A stretch of 64,000 nt of DNA from Rubritepida flocculans DSM 14296 (GTDB taxonomy: Bacteria; Pseudomonadota; Alphaproteobacteria; Acetobacterales; Acetobacteraceae). This document shows, in pieces, positions 32,825 to 42,490 of the stretch. Below the pieces are notes generated by a model. That model was not told the origin of the DNA, did not search any database, and saw only the letters and a program-made list of their open reading frames with translations. The first letter of the stretch is position 1. Each line of letters begins with the position of its first letter. The position numbers and the translations under genes were made by a program. The stretch covers positions 1 through 64,000 of the forward strand of contig NZ_AUDH01000012.1 in assembly GCF_000425365.1 (NCBI RefSeq), in the 5' to 3' direction.

Positions 32825-33703
32825 ATGGCCTACCGACGCCTGCTCCTGCCGCTGACGGGCACCGCCGCCGGCGAGGCCGCGCTGGCCACCGCGCTCATGG
32901 TCGCGCGCATCTGGAACGCCCATGTGCATTGCCTGCATGTGCGGGTGGACGCGCGCGACGTGGCGCCGCTGGCGGGCGAGGGCCTCTCGGGCGCGATGAT
33001 CGAGGAGATGATGGCCGCCACCGAGCGCGAGAGCGGCGAGCGCGCGGCGCGCGTGCGCGCGCTGTTCGAGCGCTTCGCCAGCACGGCGGGCGACGTGACC
33101 ATCGCCACCTCCGCCGAGACGGCGCTGAAATCCGGCGGGCCCACCCTCTCCTTCGAATCCATCGCGGGGCGCGAGGAGGACGTGGTGGCGCAGCAGTCGC
33201 GCCTCTACGACATGGCCGTGGTGCCCCATCCCGACGCCGAGGAGGATGTGAGCAGCAGCGACGCGCTGCACGCCGTGCTCTTCGACAGCGGCCGGCCGGT
33301 GCTCATCGCCCCGCGCGTGGCGCCCGCCAGCATCGGCACGCGCGTCTGCTGCGCCTGGAACGGCACGGCCGAGAGCGCGGCCGCCATGGCCGCGGCCCTG
33401 CCCTGGCTGCACCGCGCCAGCGCGCGGCGCGTGCTCTACGCCGACGAATACCAGCGCCGCGGCCCGCCGGTGGAGGGCATCCTCGCCTATCTCCACTGGC
33501 ACGGCATCACCGCCGAGGCCGTGCCCTTCAAGCCCATGACGAAGGACGTGGGCGCGGGGCTGCTGGGCGCCGCGCGCGACTTCCAGGCCGATCTGCTGAC
33601 CATGGGCGCCTACAGCCACTCGCGCCTGCGCCAGCTCATCCTGGGCGGCGTGACGCGCCATGTGCTGGAGAACGCCGAGATCCCCGTGCTGATGTGCCGC
33701 TGA
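32825..33703 (+). CDS. Universal stress protein, tandem Usp domains
   Basis: A 292-residue protein. The C-terminal UspA domain is clear, with the nucleotide-binding signature GAYSHSRLRQLILGGVTRHV. The N-terminal half (MAYRRLLLPLTGTAAGEAAL) is a second, more diverged Usp domain. Such tandem Usp proteins bind ATP or act in stress tolerance; the exact role is unknown. The 36-bp gap from the kinase gene allows co-transcription. Confidence 0.85.
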   Translation: MAYRRLLLPLTGTAAGEAALATALMVARIWNAHVHCLHVRVDARDVAPLAGEGLSGAMIEEMMAATERESGERAARVRALFERFASTAGDVTIATSAETALKSGGPTLSFESIAGREEDVVAQQSRLYDMAVVPHPDAEEDVSSSDALHAVLFDSGRPVLIAPRVAPASIGTRVCCAWNGTAESAAAMAAALPWLHRASARRVLYADEYQRRGPPVEGILAYLHWHGITAEAVPFKPMTKDVGAGLLGAARDFQADLLTMGAYSHSRLRQLILGGVTRHVLENAEIPVLMCR

Positions 33704-33751
33704 GTCCGGCGGCCGTCGGCGTGATCGTGGCCTGGCGCGCGATAGGCGCGG

Positions 33752-34900
33752 CTAGACGCCGAGCTCCTGCGCGCAGCCCGCGATGAATCCGCCCAGCGCG
33801 CGGTGGAACACGGGCTCGTCCAGCAGGAAGGCGTCGTGGCCCTTGTCGGTCGTGATCTCGATGAAGGACACCCGCGCCGCGGCGGCGTTGAGCGCGCGCA
33901 CCAGGGCGCGGCTCTCGCTCGTCGGGAACAGCCAGTCGGAGGAGAAGGAGGCGACGAAGAAGCGCGTCGGCGTGTTGCGGAAGGCCGCGGCCAGGCCGCC
34001 ATGCGCGCTCGCCAGGTCGAAATAGTCCATCGCGCGCGTGATGGTGAGGTAGCTGTTCGCGTCGAAGCGCCGCACGAAGGTGCTGCCCTGGTGGCGCAGA
34101 TAGCTCTCCACCTGGAACACGTCCTCGAGGAAGGTCAGCGCCGAGGCGTCCTGCAGCTTGCGGCCGAACTTGCGCGTCAGCGCCGCCTCGCTGAGATAGG
34201 TGATGTGCGCCACCATCCGCGCCACCGACAGGCCGCGCGCGGGCACCGAGCCGTCCTCCCAGTAGCGGCCGCCCTTCCAGTCCGGGTCGGCGTGGATGGC
34301 CTGGCGGCCCACCTCGTGGAAGGCGATGTTCTGCGCGGAGTGGTGCGTGGCGCAGGCGATGGGCGCGGCGGCGAAGACGCTCTCGGGGTAGGAGGCGGCC
34401 CACTCCAGCACCTGCATGCCCCCCATGGAGCCGCCGATGACCGCGAGCAGGCGCGGAATCTCCAGATGCTCGATCAGCTTCTTCTGCGCGCGCACCATGT
34501 CGGCGATGGTGATGGCGGGGAAATCCGTCCCCCAGGGCCGGCCGAGGCCGCGCCCCTCCTCGTCCGTCATCTCCTCGCGCGGGCCGGTGCTGCCCATGCA
34601 GCCGCCCAGCACGTTCGAACAGATGACGAAGTAGCGCTCCGTGTCCACCGGCTTGCCGGGGCCCACGAGGTTCTCCCACCAGCCGGGCTTCCCGGTGACG
34701 GGCTGGCGCTCGGCCACGTACTGGTCCCCGGTCAGCGCGTGGCAGATCAGGATGGCGTTGCTGCGCGCGGCGTTCAGCCGCCCATAGGTGCGATAGGCGA
34801 TGGCGAGCGGGCGGATCCAGGCGCCGGAGTCGAGGCGCAGCCCGTCGCGGATCACCGCGCGCTGGTGCTCGATCTGCGGAAAGGGGGCGATCCGGTTCAT
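33752..34900 (-). CDS. metX: Homoserine O-acyltransferase
   Basis: Activates homoserine for methionine synthesis, using acetyl- or succinyl-CoA. The 382-residue alpha/beta-hydrolase has its nucleophile S158 in IGGSMGGMQ, the Asp in FSSDWLFP and the His in TDKGHDAFL. Whether it uses acetyl- or succinyl-CoA cannot be decided by eye. metW, usually directly downstream in alphaproteobacteria, is not here; the next gene is the convergent stress-protein gene. Divergent from the chorismate mutase gene (89 bp). Confidence 0.95.
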   Translation of the reverse strand: MNRIAPFPQIEHQRAVIRDGLRLDSGAWIRPLAIAYRTYGRLNAARSNAILICHALTGDQYVAERQPVTGKPGWWENLVGPGKPVDTERYFVICSNVLGGCMGSTGPREEMTDEEGRGLGRPWGTDFPAITIADMVRAQKKLIEHLEIPRLLAVIGGSMGGMQVLEWAASYPESVFAAAPIACATHHSAQNIAFHEVGRQAIHADPDWKGGRYWEDGSVPARGLSVARMVAHITYLSEAALTRKFGRKLQDASALTFLEDVFQVESYLRHQGSTFVRRFDANSYLTITRAMDYFDLASAHGGLAAAFRNTPTRFFVASFSSDWLFPTSESRALVRALNAAAARVSFIEITTDKGHDAFLLDEPVFHRALGGFIAGCAQELGV

Positions 34901-34989
34901 CCACGCCCGAGATAGGCCGGCGCCGGAAGCCCCGCAACCGGCGCGCCCGCCTTGGCGCAGGGGCCGGGCGCGGCTATGCGTCAGGCTTC

Positions 34990-35775
34990 ATGTCCCAAGC
35001 CCCCACCACCCAGGAGACGCTGGAGGCGCTCCGCGGCCAGATCGACCGCCTCGACGACGCGCTGCACGATCTGCTCATGCGCCGCGCGGAGGTGGTGGAG
35101 CGCCTCGCGCAGAGCGCCGCCAAGCCCGCCGGCACCACGCTGCGCCCGGGGCGGGAGGCCGCGATCCTGCGCCGGCTGCTCGCCCGCCATGCGGGCCCGC
35201 TGCCGCGCGCGGTGGTGGTGCGGCTCTGGCGCGAAATCTTCGCGAGCTCCATCGCCCAGCAGGCGAGCTTCGCCGTGGCGCTGGCGGGCGAGGCGGGGCT
35301 CGCGCGCCTCGCCGCCGCGCATTTCGGGCTGGAGACGCCGCTGCGCCAGCACCCGAGCCCCGCCGCCGCCCTCGCCTCCGTCATGGCGCGCGAGGCGGCC
35401 ATCGCCGTGCTGCCCTGGCCGCGCGAGAGCGACAGCGAGGCCGAGGCCTGGTGGACGCGCCTCGACGGCCAGGCGCTGCACGTCATCGCCCGGCTGCCCT
35501 TCCACGCCGAGCGCGCGCCGGTGCTGGAGGCCGCCGTGCTCGCCCTCTACCCGGCCGACGCCTCGGGGCGCGACGCCGCGCTCTGGCGGGCAGAGCGCCC
35601 CGGCGCGCCCGACCGCGCGAGCCTCGCCGCCGCCTTCCCCGGCGCGCGGCTGCTCGCACTCTGCCGCGCGGGCGGCGTGACGCAGGCCCTGCTGGAGACC
35701 GAGGGCGCGGCACCGCCGGGCGCCCTGCCGCTCGGCCGCTACGCCATCCCCGAACGAGGAGCCCCCCGCCCATGA
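34990..35775 (+). CDS. AroQ chorismate mutase with a prephenate-dehydratase-like C-terminal domain
   Basis: The first ~92 residues form an AroQ chorismate mutase ([23 protein letters not shown], with basic residues at the active-site positions), converting chorismate to prephenate. The remaining ~165 residues ([22 protein letters not shown]) resemble the periplasmic-binding-like fold of prephenate dehydratase, but no catalytic TRF motif is visible, so that activity is probably absent. Total 261 residues. It overlaps hisC by 4 bp; tyrA follows, so prephenate can go straight to tyrosine. Confidence 0.85.
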   Translation: MSQAPTTQETLEALRGQIDRLDDALHDLLMRRAEVVERLAQSAAKPAGTTLRPGREAAILRRLLARHAGPLPRAVVVRLWREIFASSIAQQASFAVALAGEAGLARLAAAHFGLETPLRQHPSPAAALASVMAREAAIAVLPWPRESDSEAEAWWTRLDGQALHVIARLPFHAERAPVLEAAVLALYPADASGRDAALWRAERPGAPDRASLAAAFPGARLLALCRAGGVTQALLETEGAAPPGALPLGRYAIPERGAPRP

Positions 35776-36863
35776 CGGCCCTCACGCCGCGCCCGTCCAT
35801 CCTGACCATCGAGCCCTATGTGGGCGGCGAGTCGAAGATCCCGGGCGTGAACCGCATCATCAAGCTCTCCTCCAACGAGGGCGCCTTCGGCCCGCCGCCC
35901 GGGGCCATCGCCGCCATCGCGCGCATGGCCGCGGAGGCGCACCGCTACCCGGACGGGAACGCCACCCGGCTGCGCGAGGCCATCGGCGCGAAGTTCGGCC
36001 TCGACCCCGCGCGCATCCTCTGCGGCAACGGCTCGGACGAGCTGATCGCCTATCTCATTCTCGCCTATGGCGGCGAGGGCACGGAGCTGATCATGCCCGC
36101 CCACGGCTTCGTGATGTACGACCTGACGGGCCGCTACGCGGGCTGCCGCGTGATCAAGGTGCCCGAGCGCAACCTGATGGCCGATGTGGACGCGATGCTC
36201 GCCGCCGTGGGGCCGCGCACCAAGCTCGTCTGCCTGGTCAACCCCAACAACCCCACGGGCGCGCTGCTGCCGCGCGCGGAGGTGGAGCGGCTGCGCCGCG
36301 GGCTGCGGGACGATATCCTGCTCATCCTGGACGCGGCCTATGCCGAATACGTGACCGACCCCGACTACGACCCGGGCCACAGGCTCGTGGACGCCTCGGG
36401 CAACACGGTGATGACGCGCACCTTCTCCAAGATCTTCGGCCTGGGCGGGATGCGCGTGGGCTGGGCCTACATGCCGCCCGCGGTGGCGGACGTGATCGGG
36501 CGCATCCGCGGGCCCTTCAACGTGAACGCGGCCGGCATGGCGGCGGCCATCGCCGCGCTGGAGGAGCCGGGCTGGATCGAGCGCAGCGTGGCGCACAACA
36601 CGGAATGGCGCGCGAAGCTCGCCGCCGGGCTGGAGGCGGCGGGCATCAAGGCCTGGCCCTCCGCCTGCAACTTCGTTCTGGCCGATTTCGGCACGCCCGA
36701 GCGGGCGCGCGCGGCGGATGCGGCGCTGCGCGCGCGCGGCGTCATCGCCCGCGGCGTCGCCGGCTACGGGCTGCCCTCCTGCCTGCGCATCACCGTCGGC
36801 ACGGCCGAGGAGTGCATGCTGGTGATCGAGACGCTCGCGGCCTTCATGCGCGATGCCGGCTGA
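35772..36863 (+). CDS. hisC: Histidinol-phosphate aminotransferase
   Basis: PLP enzyme of fold type I; in this gene order it often also serves aromatic amino-acid transamination. The 363 residues have the family start [19 protein letters not shown], the PLP aspartate/tyrosine in LDAAYAEY, and the Schiff-base K220 in [10 protein letters not shown]. It lies between chorismate mutase (4-bp overlap) and tyrA (11-bp overlap), which favours a dual role in histidine and tyrosine/phenylalanine synthesis. Confidence 0.94.
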   Translation: MTALTPRPSILTIEPYVGGESKIPGVNRIIKLSSNEGAFGPPPGAIAAIARMAAEAHRYPDGNATRLREAIGAKFGLDPARILCGNGSDELIAYLILAYGGEGTELIMPAHGFVMYDLTGRYAGCRVIKVPERNLMADVDAMLAAVGPRTKLVCLVNPNNPTGALLPRAEVERLRRGLRDDILLILDAAYAEYVTDPDYDPGHRLVDASGNTVMTRTFSKIFGLGGMRVGWAYMPPAVADVIGRIRGPFNVNAAGMAAAIAALEEPGWIERSVAHNTEWRAKLAAGLEAAGIKAWPSACNFVLADFGTPERARAADAALRARGVIARGVAGYGLPSCLRITVGTAEECMLVIETLAAFMRDAG

Positions 36864-37743
36864 ACCCGTTTTCGGCCGCCTCGCGCTCATCGGCGCGGGG
36901 CTGATCGCGGGCTCCATCGCCCGGCGCAACCGCGAGCAGGGCGGGCTCGCGCGCGAGGTGGTGGTGACCGCCCGCACGCCCGAGACGCGCGCGCGCGTGC
37001 GCGAGCTCGGCTTCGCCGACCATGTGGCCGAGGATCCGGCCGAGGCGGTGCAGGGCGCGGACGGCGTGATCCTCTGCGTGCCCGTGGGCGCCTGCCGGTC
37101 GGTGATGGAGCGCATCGCGCCGCACCTCGCGCCGGGCACGCTGCTCTCCGATGTCGGCTCCACCAAGGGCTCGGTGATCCGCGACGTCGCGCCGCTGCTG
37201 CCGCCGGGCGTGGTCTTCGTGCCCGCCCACCCCATGGCGGGCACCGAGCACACCGGGCCCGATTCCGGCTTCGCCAGCCTCTTCGAGGGGCGCTACACCA
37301 TCCTCACCCCGCTCGAGGGCACGCCGCCCGAGGCGATCGAGCGGGTGCGCGAATTCTGGCGCCGCTGCGGCTCCATGATCGAGACGATGGACGCCACGAC
37401 GCACGACAAGGTGGTGGCCATCGTCTCGCACCTGCCGCACCTGATCGCCTTCACCATCTGCGGCACGGCGGACGATCTGAGCGAGGAGACGCGCGAGAGC
37501 GTGCTGAAATTCGCCGCTTCCGGCTTTCGCGACTTCACGCGCATCGCCGCCAGCGACGTGGCGATGTGGCGCGACGTCTTCCTCAACAACCGCGAGGCGG
37601 TGCTGGAGATGCTGGCCCGCTTCACCGAGGACGCGCAGGCCTTCGGCCGCGCCATCCGCTGGGGCCAGGAGGAGTTCATCGTGGACCGCATCGCGCGCGG
37701 CCGGAAGATCCGGCGCGGGCTGATCGAGCGCAAGCAGGCCTGA
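36853..37743 (+). CDS. tyrA: Prephenate/arogenate dehydrogenase
   Basis: NAD(P)-dependent oxidative decarboxylation leading to tyrosine. The 296 residues contain the dinucleotide motif GAGLIAGS (14-21), the catalytic serine region SDVGSTKG, and the active-site His of [12 protein letters not shown]. It starts inside the 3' end of hisC. The downstream neighbour is convergent, so it is probably the last gene of a three-gene operon. Confidence 0.94.
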   Translation: MPAEPVFGRLALIGAGLIAGSIARRNREQGGLAREVVVTARTPETRARVRELGFADHVAEDPAEAVQGADGVILCVPVGACRSVMERIAPHLAPGTLLSDVGSTKGSVIRDVAPLLPPGVVFVPAHPMAGTEHTGPDSGFASLFEGRYTILTPLEGTPPEAIERVREFWRRCGSMIETMDATTHDKVVAIVSHLPHLIAFTICGTADDLSEETRESVLKFAASGFRDFTRIAASDVAMWRDVFLNNREAVLEMLARFTEDAQAFGRAIRWGQEEFIVDRIARGRKIRRGLIERKQA

Positions 37744-37772
37744 GCGCGGACGAGGGGCGGCGAGGCCGCGCG

Positions 37773-39584
37773 CTACCCTTCCAGCTCCTCGCGCAGCATC
37801 TCGAGGCGCAGCCACTCCTCCTCCGCCTCGGCGAGTTTCGCCTCGCGCTCGGCCAGCGCCGCGCTCTTCGCGGCGAAGCCCTTGGGATCGCGCGCGTAGA
37901 GTTCGGGGTCAGACAGCCAGCGGCGCAGCACGGCGATCTCCTGCCCGAGGCGCTCCATGGCGGCGGGCAGCGTCTCCAGCGCGTGCCGCTCCTTGAAGCC
38001 GAGCTTGCGCGCGGGGGCGGCGCGCGGAGCCTCGGCGGGCCGCGCGGGCGCGGGAGCGGGAGCGGACGGGGGGCGCGGCGGCGCCGTCACGCCTGCGCCT
38101 CGCTGCGCCAGCATGTCCGTGTAGCCGCCGGCGTATTCCTGCCAGCGCCCCTCGCCCTCGCTCATGACCACGCTGGTGCAGACGCGGTCGAGGAAGTCGC
38201 GGTCATGGCTCACCACCAGCACCGTGCCGGCATAGTCGGCCAGCATCTCCTCGAGCAGGTCGAGCGTCTCGAGGTCGAGGTCGTTGGTCGGTTCGTCCAG
38301 CACCAGCAGGTTGGAGGGCGCGGCCAGCGCGCGCGCCAGCATCAGCCGCCCGCGCTCGCCGCCCGAAAGCCGGCCCACCGGCGTGCGCGCCTGCTCCGGC
38401 GCGAACAGGAAATCCTGCATGTAGCCGATGACGTGGCGCGGCCGGCCGCCCACCCAGACCTGGTCGCCGCGGCCTTCCGTCAGCGTCTCCGCCAGCGTGG
38501 CCGCGGGGTCGAGCGTGGCGCGCATCTGGTCGAGGCTCGCCATGGCGAGGTTCGCACCCAGCCGCACGCTGCCGGAATCCGGGGCGAGCGCGCCCGTCAG
38601 CAGCTTGAGCAGCGTGGTCTTGCCCGCGCCGTTGCGGCCGACGATCCCCACCCGGTCGCCCTTGAGGATGCGGGTGGAGAAGCCGCGCACCACCGCCCGC
38701 CCGCCCCAGGATTTCGTCACCGCCTCGGCGGCGATGACGAGGCTGCCGCCGCGCTCGGCCTCCGCCGCCTCCAGCTTCACCTGGCCCTGCGGCTTCACCC
38801 GGGCGCGCCGGGCCGCGCGCAGCGCCTCGAGCTCCGCCACGCGGCGCATGTTGCGCTTGCGCCGCGCGCTGACGCCATGGCGCAGCCAGTGTTCCTCGCG
38901 CGCGATCTGCCGGCCGAGCTTGTGCGCCTCGCGCTCCTCCTCGGCCAGGAGGCGCTCGCGCCACTCCTCGAAGGCGGCGAAGCCCTGCTCCAGCCGCCGC
39001 GTCGCGCCGCGGTCGAGCCAGAGCGTGGCGCGCGAGAGGCGTTCGAGGAAGCGCCGGTCATGGCTGATCATCACCAGCGCGCCGCGGAAGGCCGCAAGCT
39101 CCGCCTCCAGCCACTCGATGGCCGGAAGGTCGATGTGGTTGGTGGGCTCGTCCAGCAGCAGGATGTCCGGCTGCGGGGCCAGCGCCGCGGCCAGCGCCGC
39201 GCGCCGCGCCTCGCCGCCCGAGAGGCGCGCGGGGGCCTCCTCGCCCGTCAGGCCGAGCTGCTCCAGCAGCCAGCGCGCGCGGTGCGGGTCGTCCGCGGGG
39301 CCGAGCCCGGCCTGCACCGCATCCCACACCCGCGCATGGGCCGAGAGGTCGGGCTCCTGCGGCAGGGTGCGCAGCGTCGCGCCGGGCTGAAGGAAGCGCG
39401 TGCCGCCCTCGGGCTCCAGCTCGCCCGCGGCGATGCGCAGCAGGGTGGACTTGCCGCTGCCGTTGCGCCCCACGAGGGCGAGCCGCTCGCCGGGCGAGAC
39501 CTGCAGCGCCGCGCCCGCGAGCAGCGGCGCGTTGCCGAGGGTGAAGCGGATGTCCTCCAGGATCAGCAGGGGCGGCGCGGGCAT
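37773..39584 (-). CDS. uup: ABC-F family ATPase (Uup-like)
   Basis: Soluble duplicated ABC ATPase acting on ribosomes or DNA rather than transport. The 603 residues comprise a first ABC domain with GRNGSGKS (39-46), LSGGEARR and LLDEPTNHID; an interdomain linker rich in Arg; a second ABC domain with GRNGAGKT, LSGGERGR and LLVLDEPTNDLD; and a C-terminal Pro/Ala linker plus coiled coil (KLAEAEEEWLRLEMLREEL) typical of Uup. No membrane domain. Convergent with tyrA (29 bp). Confidence 0.92.
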   Translation of the reverse strand: MPAPPLLILEDIRFTLGNAPLLAGAALQVSPGERLALVGRNGSGKSTLLRIAAGELEPEGGTRFLQPGATLRTLPQEPDLSAHARVWDAVQAGLGPADDPHRARWLLEQLGLTGEEAPARLSGGEARRAALAAALAPQPDILLLDEPTNHIDLPAIEWLEAELAAFRGALVMISHDRRFLERLSRATLWLDRGATRRLEQGFAAFEEWRERLLAEEEREAHKLGRQIAREEHWLRHGVSARRKRNMRRVAELEALRAARRARVKPQGQVKLEAAEAERGGSLVIAAEAVTKSWGGRAVVRGFSTRILKGDRVGIVGRNGAGKTTLLKLLTGALAPDSGSVRLGANLAMASLDQMRATLDPAATLAETLTEGRGDQVWVGGRPRHVIGYMQDFLFAPEQARTPVGRLSGGERGRLMLARALAAPSNLLVLDEPTNDLDLETLDLLEEMLADYAGTVLVVSHDRDFLDRVCTSVVMSEGEGRWQEYAGGYTDMLAQRGAGVTAPPRPPSAPAPAPARPAEAPRAAPARKLGFKERHALETLPAAMERLGQEIAVLRRWLSDPELYARDPKGFAAKSAALAEREAKLAEAEEEWLRLEMLREELEG

Positions 39585-39674
39585 GGCGCGCGCATGGGCC
39601 GCGCCGCGCGCCGGGTCAAGGCTGGACAGGCGCGCCCCGCCCGCCTTCGATGCGCCGGGCAGGAGGAACGATCC

Positions 39675-40412
39675 ATGTTCGACTTCACCGGCAAGCGCGT
39701 CGTGGTCTGCGGCGGCTCCAAGGGCATCGGGCGCAGCGCCGCGCTCGGCTTCGCGAAGGCAGGCGCCGCCGTCTCCATCTGCGCGCGCGGCGCCGAGGCG
39801 CTGGCCGCCACCCGGGCCGAGCTCGGCCCCCAGGGCCATGCCGCGCCCTGCGACCTCGGCGACGCCGCGCAGATCGCGCGCTACATCGCCGAGGCCGAGG
39901 CGGCGCTCGGCGGCATCGACGTGCTGGTGAACAACGCCTCCGGCTTCGGCATGGCCGACACCGAGGAGGGCTGGGCCGCCAGCCTGAACGTGGACGTGCT
40001 CGCCACCACGCGCGCGAGCCGCGCGGCGCTGCCGGCGCTGAAGGCCGCGCGGGGCTGCATCGTGAACATCAGCTCCATCTCCGGCTATCGGCCTTCCGTG
40101 CGCGGGCCGGCCTATGCGGCGGTGAAGGCGCTGCTGATCAACTACACGCAGAGCCAGGCCGCGACGCTGGCGCCCGATGGCGTGCGGGTGAACGGCGTGG
40201 CGCCCGGCTCCATCGAGTTCCCCGGCGGCGTGTGGGAGCAGCGCCGCGACAGCCACCCGGAGCTGTATCGACGCACCCTCGCCTCCATCCCCTTCGGCCG
40301 CTTCGGCACGCCGGAGGAGGTGGCGAACGTGATCCTCTTCCTCGCCTCGCCGCTCGCGGGCTGGATCACCGGCCACACGGTGGTGGTGGATGGCGGGCAG
40401 ATGCTGAGCTGA
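39675..40412 (+). CDS. Short-chain dehydrogenase/reductase
   Basis: A 245-residue classical SDR with the cofactor motif GGSKGIG (13-19), NNAS (86-89), catalytic Ser in NISSISGY, Y147 and K151 (YAAVK), and the C-terminal GHTVVVDGG. The AGGAGG Shine-Dalgarno lies 9 nt before the ATG at 39675. Substrate unknown; the family covers many alcohols, sugars and acyl compounds. The stop TGA coincides with the start of a truncated repeat element. Confidence 0.9.
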   Translation: MFDFTGKRVVVCGGSKGIGRSAALGFAKAGAAVSICARGAEALAATRAELGPQGHAAPCDLGDAAQIARYIAEAEAALGGIDVLVNNASGFGMADTEEGWAASLNVDVLATTRASRAALPALKAARGCIVNISSISGYRPSVRGPAYAAVKALLINYTQSQAATLAPDGVRVNGVAPGSIEFPGGVWEQRRDSHPELYRRTLASIPFGRFGTPEEVANVILFLASPLAGWITGHTVVVDGGQMLS

Positions 40413-40464
40413 TGCGGGCGGCGGTCACGCCGGCCGTATCGGGCACGCCGGGTTGGCGGGCGGC
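40412..40464 (+). repeat. Truncated intergenic repeat, 5' part
   Basis: Starts on the A of the SDR stop TGA. It has the palindromic GGGCGGCGGTCACGCCGGCC, then GTATCGGGCACGCCGGGTTGGCGGGCGGC, and ends exactly where the stop codon of the convergent transglycosylase begins (TCA at 40465). The 3' arms are missing. Confidence 0.75.
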
Positions 40465-40893
40465 TCAGCGCGGCGGCGGCGCGGCGGGCGGCGTGTCGGG
40501 GAAGAGCTGGCGCGCCGCCTCGGTGATGCGGCCCAGATAGGCCTCGTGCCGGGCGGGGGTGCGCGAGTGGTAGTCGCCCACCGCCGCCACCACGTCGCCG
40601 CGCCGGCGGTCCAGCTTGTGGCGGAAGATCGCCCCCGCGGCGGCGATGTTGTAGCAGGCGTCGTGGATCAGCCGGTGGCGCACCACCGCCACGCTCTCGC
40701 CCGTGTAGGCGGCCAGCGCCGGGATCCAGCGCGTGTTCACCTGCATCACGCCGAGATCCTCCGAGCCGTCCCGGTTGCGGCTGACGCTGCCCACCTGCCC
40801 GCCCTCGACGCGCTGAATGGCCGGCAGCACCCGCGGCGGGATGCCGTAGAGGTTCGCCACCAGCGTCATGCAGGCGAGGTAGGGGATGCTCAT
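40465..40893 (-). CDS. Small lytic transglycosylase-like protein
   Basis: A 142-residue SLT-domain protein. Catalytic Glu E30 is in AIQRVEGG and the supporting motif DLGVMQVNTRW is at 46-56; a Cys in DACYNIAAAG follows. No signal peptide is evident, since the SLT fold starts within the first ten residues, so export is unclear. VirB1-type enzymes are similar, but no secretion system is nearby. It may belong to the end of the Tol-Pal transcript (70 bp after cpoB). Confidence 0.75.
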   Translation of the reverse strand: MSIPYLACMTLVANLYGIPPRVLPAIQRVEGGQVGSVSRNRDGSEDLGVMQVNTRWIPALAAYTGESVAVVRHRLIHDACYNIAAAGAIFRHKLDRRRGDVVAAVGDYHSRTPARHEAYLGRITEAARQLFPDTPPAAPPPR

Positions 40894-40963
40894 CGGCGCG
40901 CGGGGGCCCAGTGCTTCCGGCGGAGCGAGGATAGCGCCCCAAGCCCCCCGGGCAAGCCTGGGA

Positions 40964-41767
40964 TCAACGGCAGCCCGCGCGCTGCCGCGCCTCCTGCGCG
41001 CGCTGGGCCTGCGGCCCCTGGAGGTTGGGGAACTGACTGCGCAGGTCGTTCAGCGTGTCGCAGGCCTCGCGCCGGTTGCCGAGGGCGGTGAGCGCATTGG
41101 CGAGCCCCACCAGCGCCTCCGGCGCGCGGGGCCCGGTGCGGGCCCGCACGAAGGCCTCGTTGTAGGCCAGGGCGGCGTTGCCATGGTCCCGCCGGCCCAT
41201 CAGCGCATCGCCGAGCAGAATGTGCGCGGCCACCTGCTGGGCGGCGTTGCGGCTGGCGATCACCTCGCGCGCGGCGGCCTCGGCGGCGGCGAAGTCGCGC
41301 CGGGCGAGGGCCGCCTGGCCCTCCTGCAAGGCGCGCTCGGGGGTGCGGGGCGGGGCGGCGGCCGGAGCGGCGGCGGCGGGCGCGGCGGGGCGCGCGGCGG
41401 GCGCGGGGGCCGCGCCCTGGCCGGTGCGGAACTCGAGGTCGCCCTGCAGCTTCTCCATGTCCTCGCGCAGGCGGCGGTTCTGGTTCTCCAGCACCTCGAC
41501 ACGGCCGCGCAGGCGGCGCACCTCCTCCTCCAGCGTGCCCACGCGCTCGAGGAGCTGGCCCACCACCTCGCCGCCCGCCGCGGGCGCGCGGCCGCTGACC
41601 GGGGGCGGCAGCGCGGCCCCGCCCGAGCGGCGGAGCTGCTCCATCTCCTGCCGGAGCTGGAGGATCTGGTTCTGCAGCGCGATCGCCTCGCGCGAGTCCA
41701 TCTGCGCCCGGGCCGGCCCGGCCAGGGCGAGGGCCAGAACCAGCGCGGCGGCGAGCGGCTGTCGCAT
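40964..41767 (-). CDS. cpoB: Cell division coordinator CpoB (YbgF)
   Basis: Periplasmic Tol-Pal partner that links outer-membrane constriction with PBP activity. The 267 residues include a signal peptide (cleavage after ARA), a coiled coil with heptads from about 23 to 115 (EVRRLRGRVEVLENQNRRLRE split by polar residues), an Ala/Pro linker and a C-terminal TPR domain (ALQEGQAALARRDFAAAE onward). Last gene of the Tol-Pal block, 34 bp after pal. Confidence 0.92.
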   Translation of the reverse strand: MRQPLAAALVLALALAGPARAQMDSREAIALQNQILQLRQEMEQLRRSGGAALPPPVSGRAPAAGGEVVGQLLERVGTLEEEVRRLRGRVEVLENQNRRLREDMEKLQGDLEFRTGQGAAPAPAARPAAPAAAAPAAAPPRTPERALQEGQAALARRDFAAAEAAAREVIASRNAAQQVAAHILLGDALMGRRDHGNAALAYNEAFVRARTGPRAPEALVGLANALTALGNRREACDTLNDLRSQFPNLQGPQAQRAQEARQRAGCR

Positions 41768-41801
41768 CACTCCCTCCCTCCTCCGGCGGCGCGGAGGCGC
41801 C

Positions 41802-42275
41802 TTACCGGACGACGGTGACGGCGCGGCGGTTGCGGGCCCAGGCCTCCTCGTTGGAGCCGAGCGCGTCCGGCCGGTCCTTGCCGTAGCTGATGGTCTGGAT
41901 GCGCGCGCCGGCCACCCCGTTGGCCACCAGCACGTCGCGCGCCGCATTGGCGCGGCGCTGGCCGAGGGCGAGGTTGTACTCGCGCGTGCCGCGCTCGTCG
42001 GCGTGGCCCTCCACGATCACCTGCACGGCGCTGTGCTGCTGCATCCAGCGCGCCTGGCGCTCCAGGGTGGGGCGCTGGTCGGCGCGGATGGTGCTGCGGT
42101 CGGTGTCGAAGAACACGCGGTCGCCGACATTGGCGACCAGATCCTCCTGGCTGCCAGGGCGGATCGCGCCGGCGCCGCCCGCGCCGCCGGTGGCCGCCGT
42201 CTCCTCCGTGCTGGAGCAGGCGGCGAGCAGGCTGGCGGCGGCGAGCGCGGCGAGCAGGGTCTTGGTGGCGGCCAT
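41802..42275 (-). CDS. pal: Peptidoglycan-associated lipoprotein Pal
   Basis: Outer-membrane lipoprotein that anchors to peptidoglycan and binds TolB. The start at 42275 (MAATKT) was chosen because AAGGAG sits 6 nt before it; an in-frame ATG at 42293 would add six residues. Lipobox LLAAC with the lipidated C20, a Gly/Ala linker and an OmpA-like domain (VFFDTDRS, EGHADERGTREYN, ISYGKDRPDA). 157 residues. Confidence 0.95.
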   Translation of the reverse strand: MAATKTLLAALAAASLLAACSSTEETAATGGAGGAGAIRPGSQEDLVANVGDRVFFDTDRSTIRADQRPTLERQARWMQQHSAVQVIVEGHADERGTREYNLALGQRRANAARDVLVANGVAGARIQTISYGKDRPDALGSNEEAWARNRRAVTVVR

Positions 42276-42490
42276 CGTCATCTCCTTGAACACGGCCCGG
42301 GGCGCGGGGCCACGGGGCGGGGGCGAGGCGCCCTTCGCAGGCGCAGCATCGCCGGTCGAACCCCTGCCCTAGCGGCAGGCCATGGCGCAATCAAGGCGCG
42401 AGCGCCCCGCCCGGCGCGGCCGAGCCTTGCCCCGCGCGCAGGGATCCTGCGAGCGGCCGCCGAATACGGGCGGCATCGAGCCCCGCCCTG

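Noticed and set aside
33704-33751. GTCCGGCGGCCGTCGGCGTGATC between the stress-protein gene and metX, resembling a repeat 5' end
   Set aside because: The palindrome is poor and the core is absent; chance GC similarity is enough.
34901-34989. SAM riboswitch before metX
   Set aside because: The 89-bp divergent gap shows no SAM-II or SAM-I conserved blocks.
42276-42490. Small hairpin CCTGCC/GGCAGG and a GAATACGGGCGGC stretch between tolB and pal
   Set aside because: Stem is only 6 bp, and the repeat-like piece lacks its partner arm.
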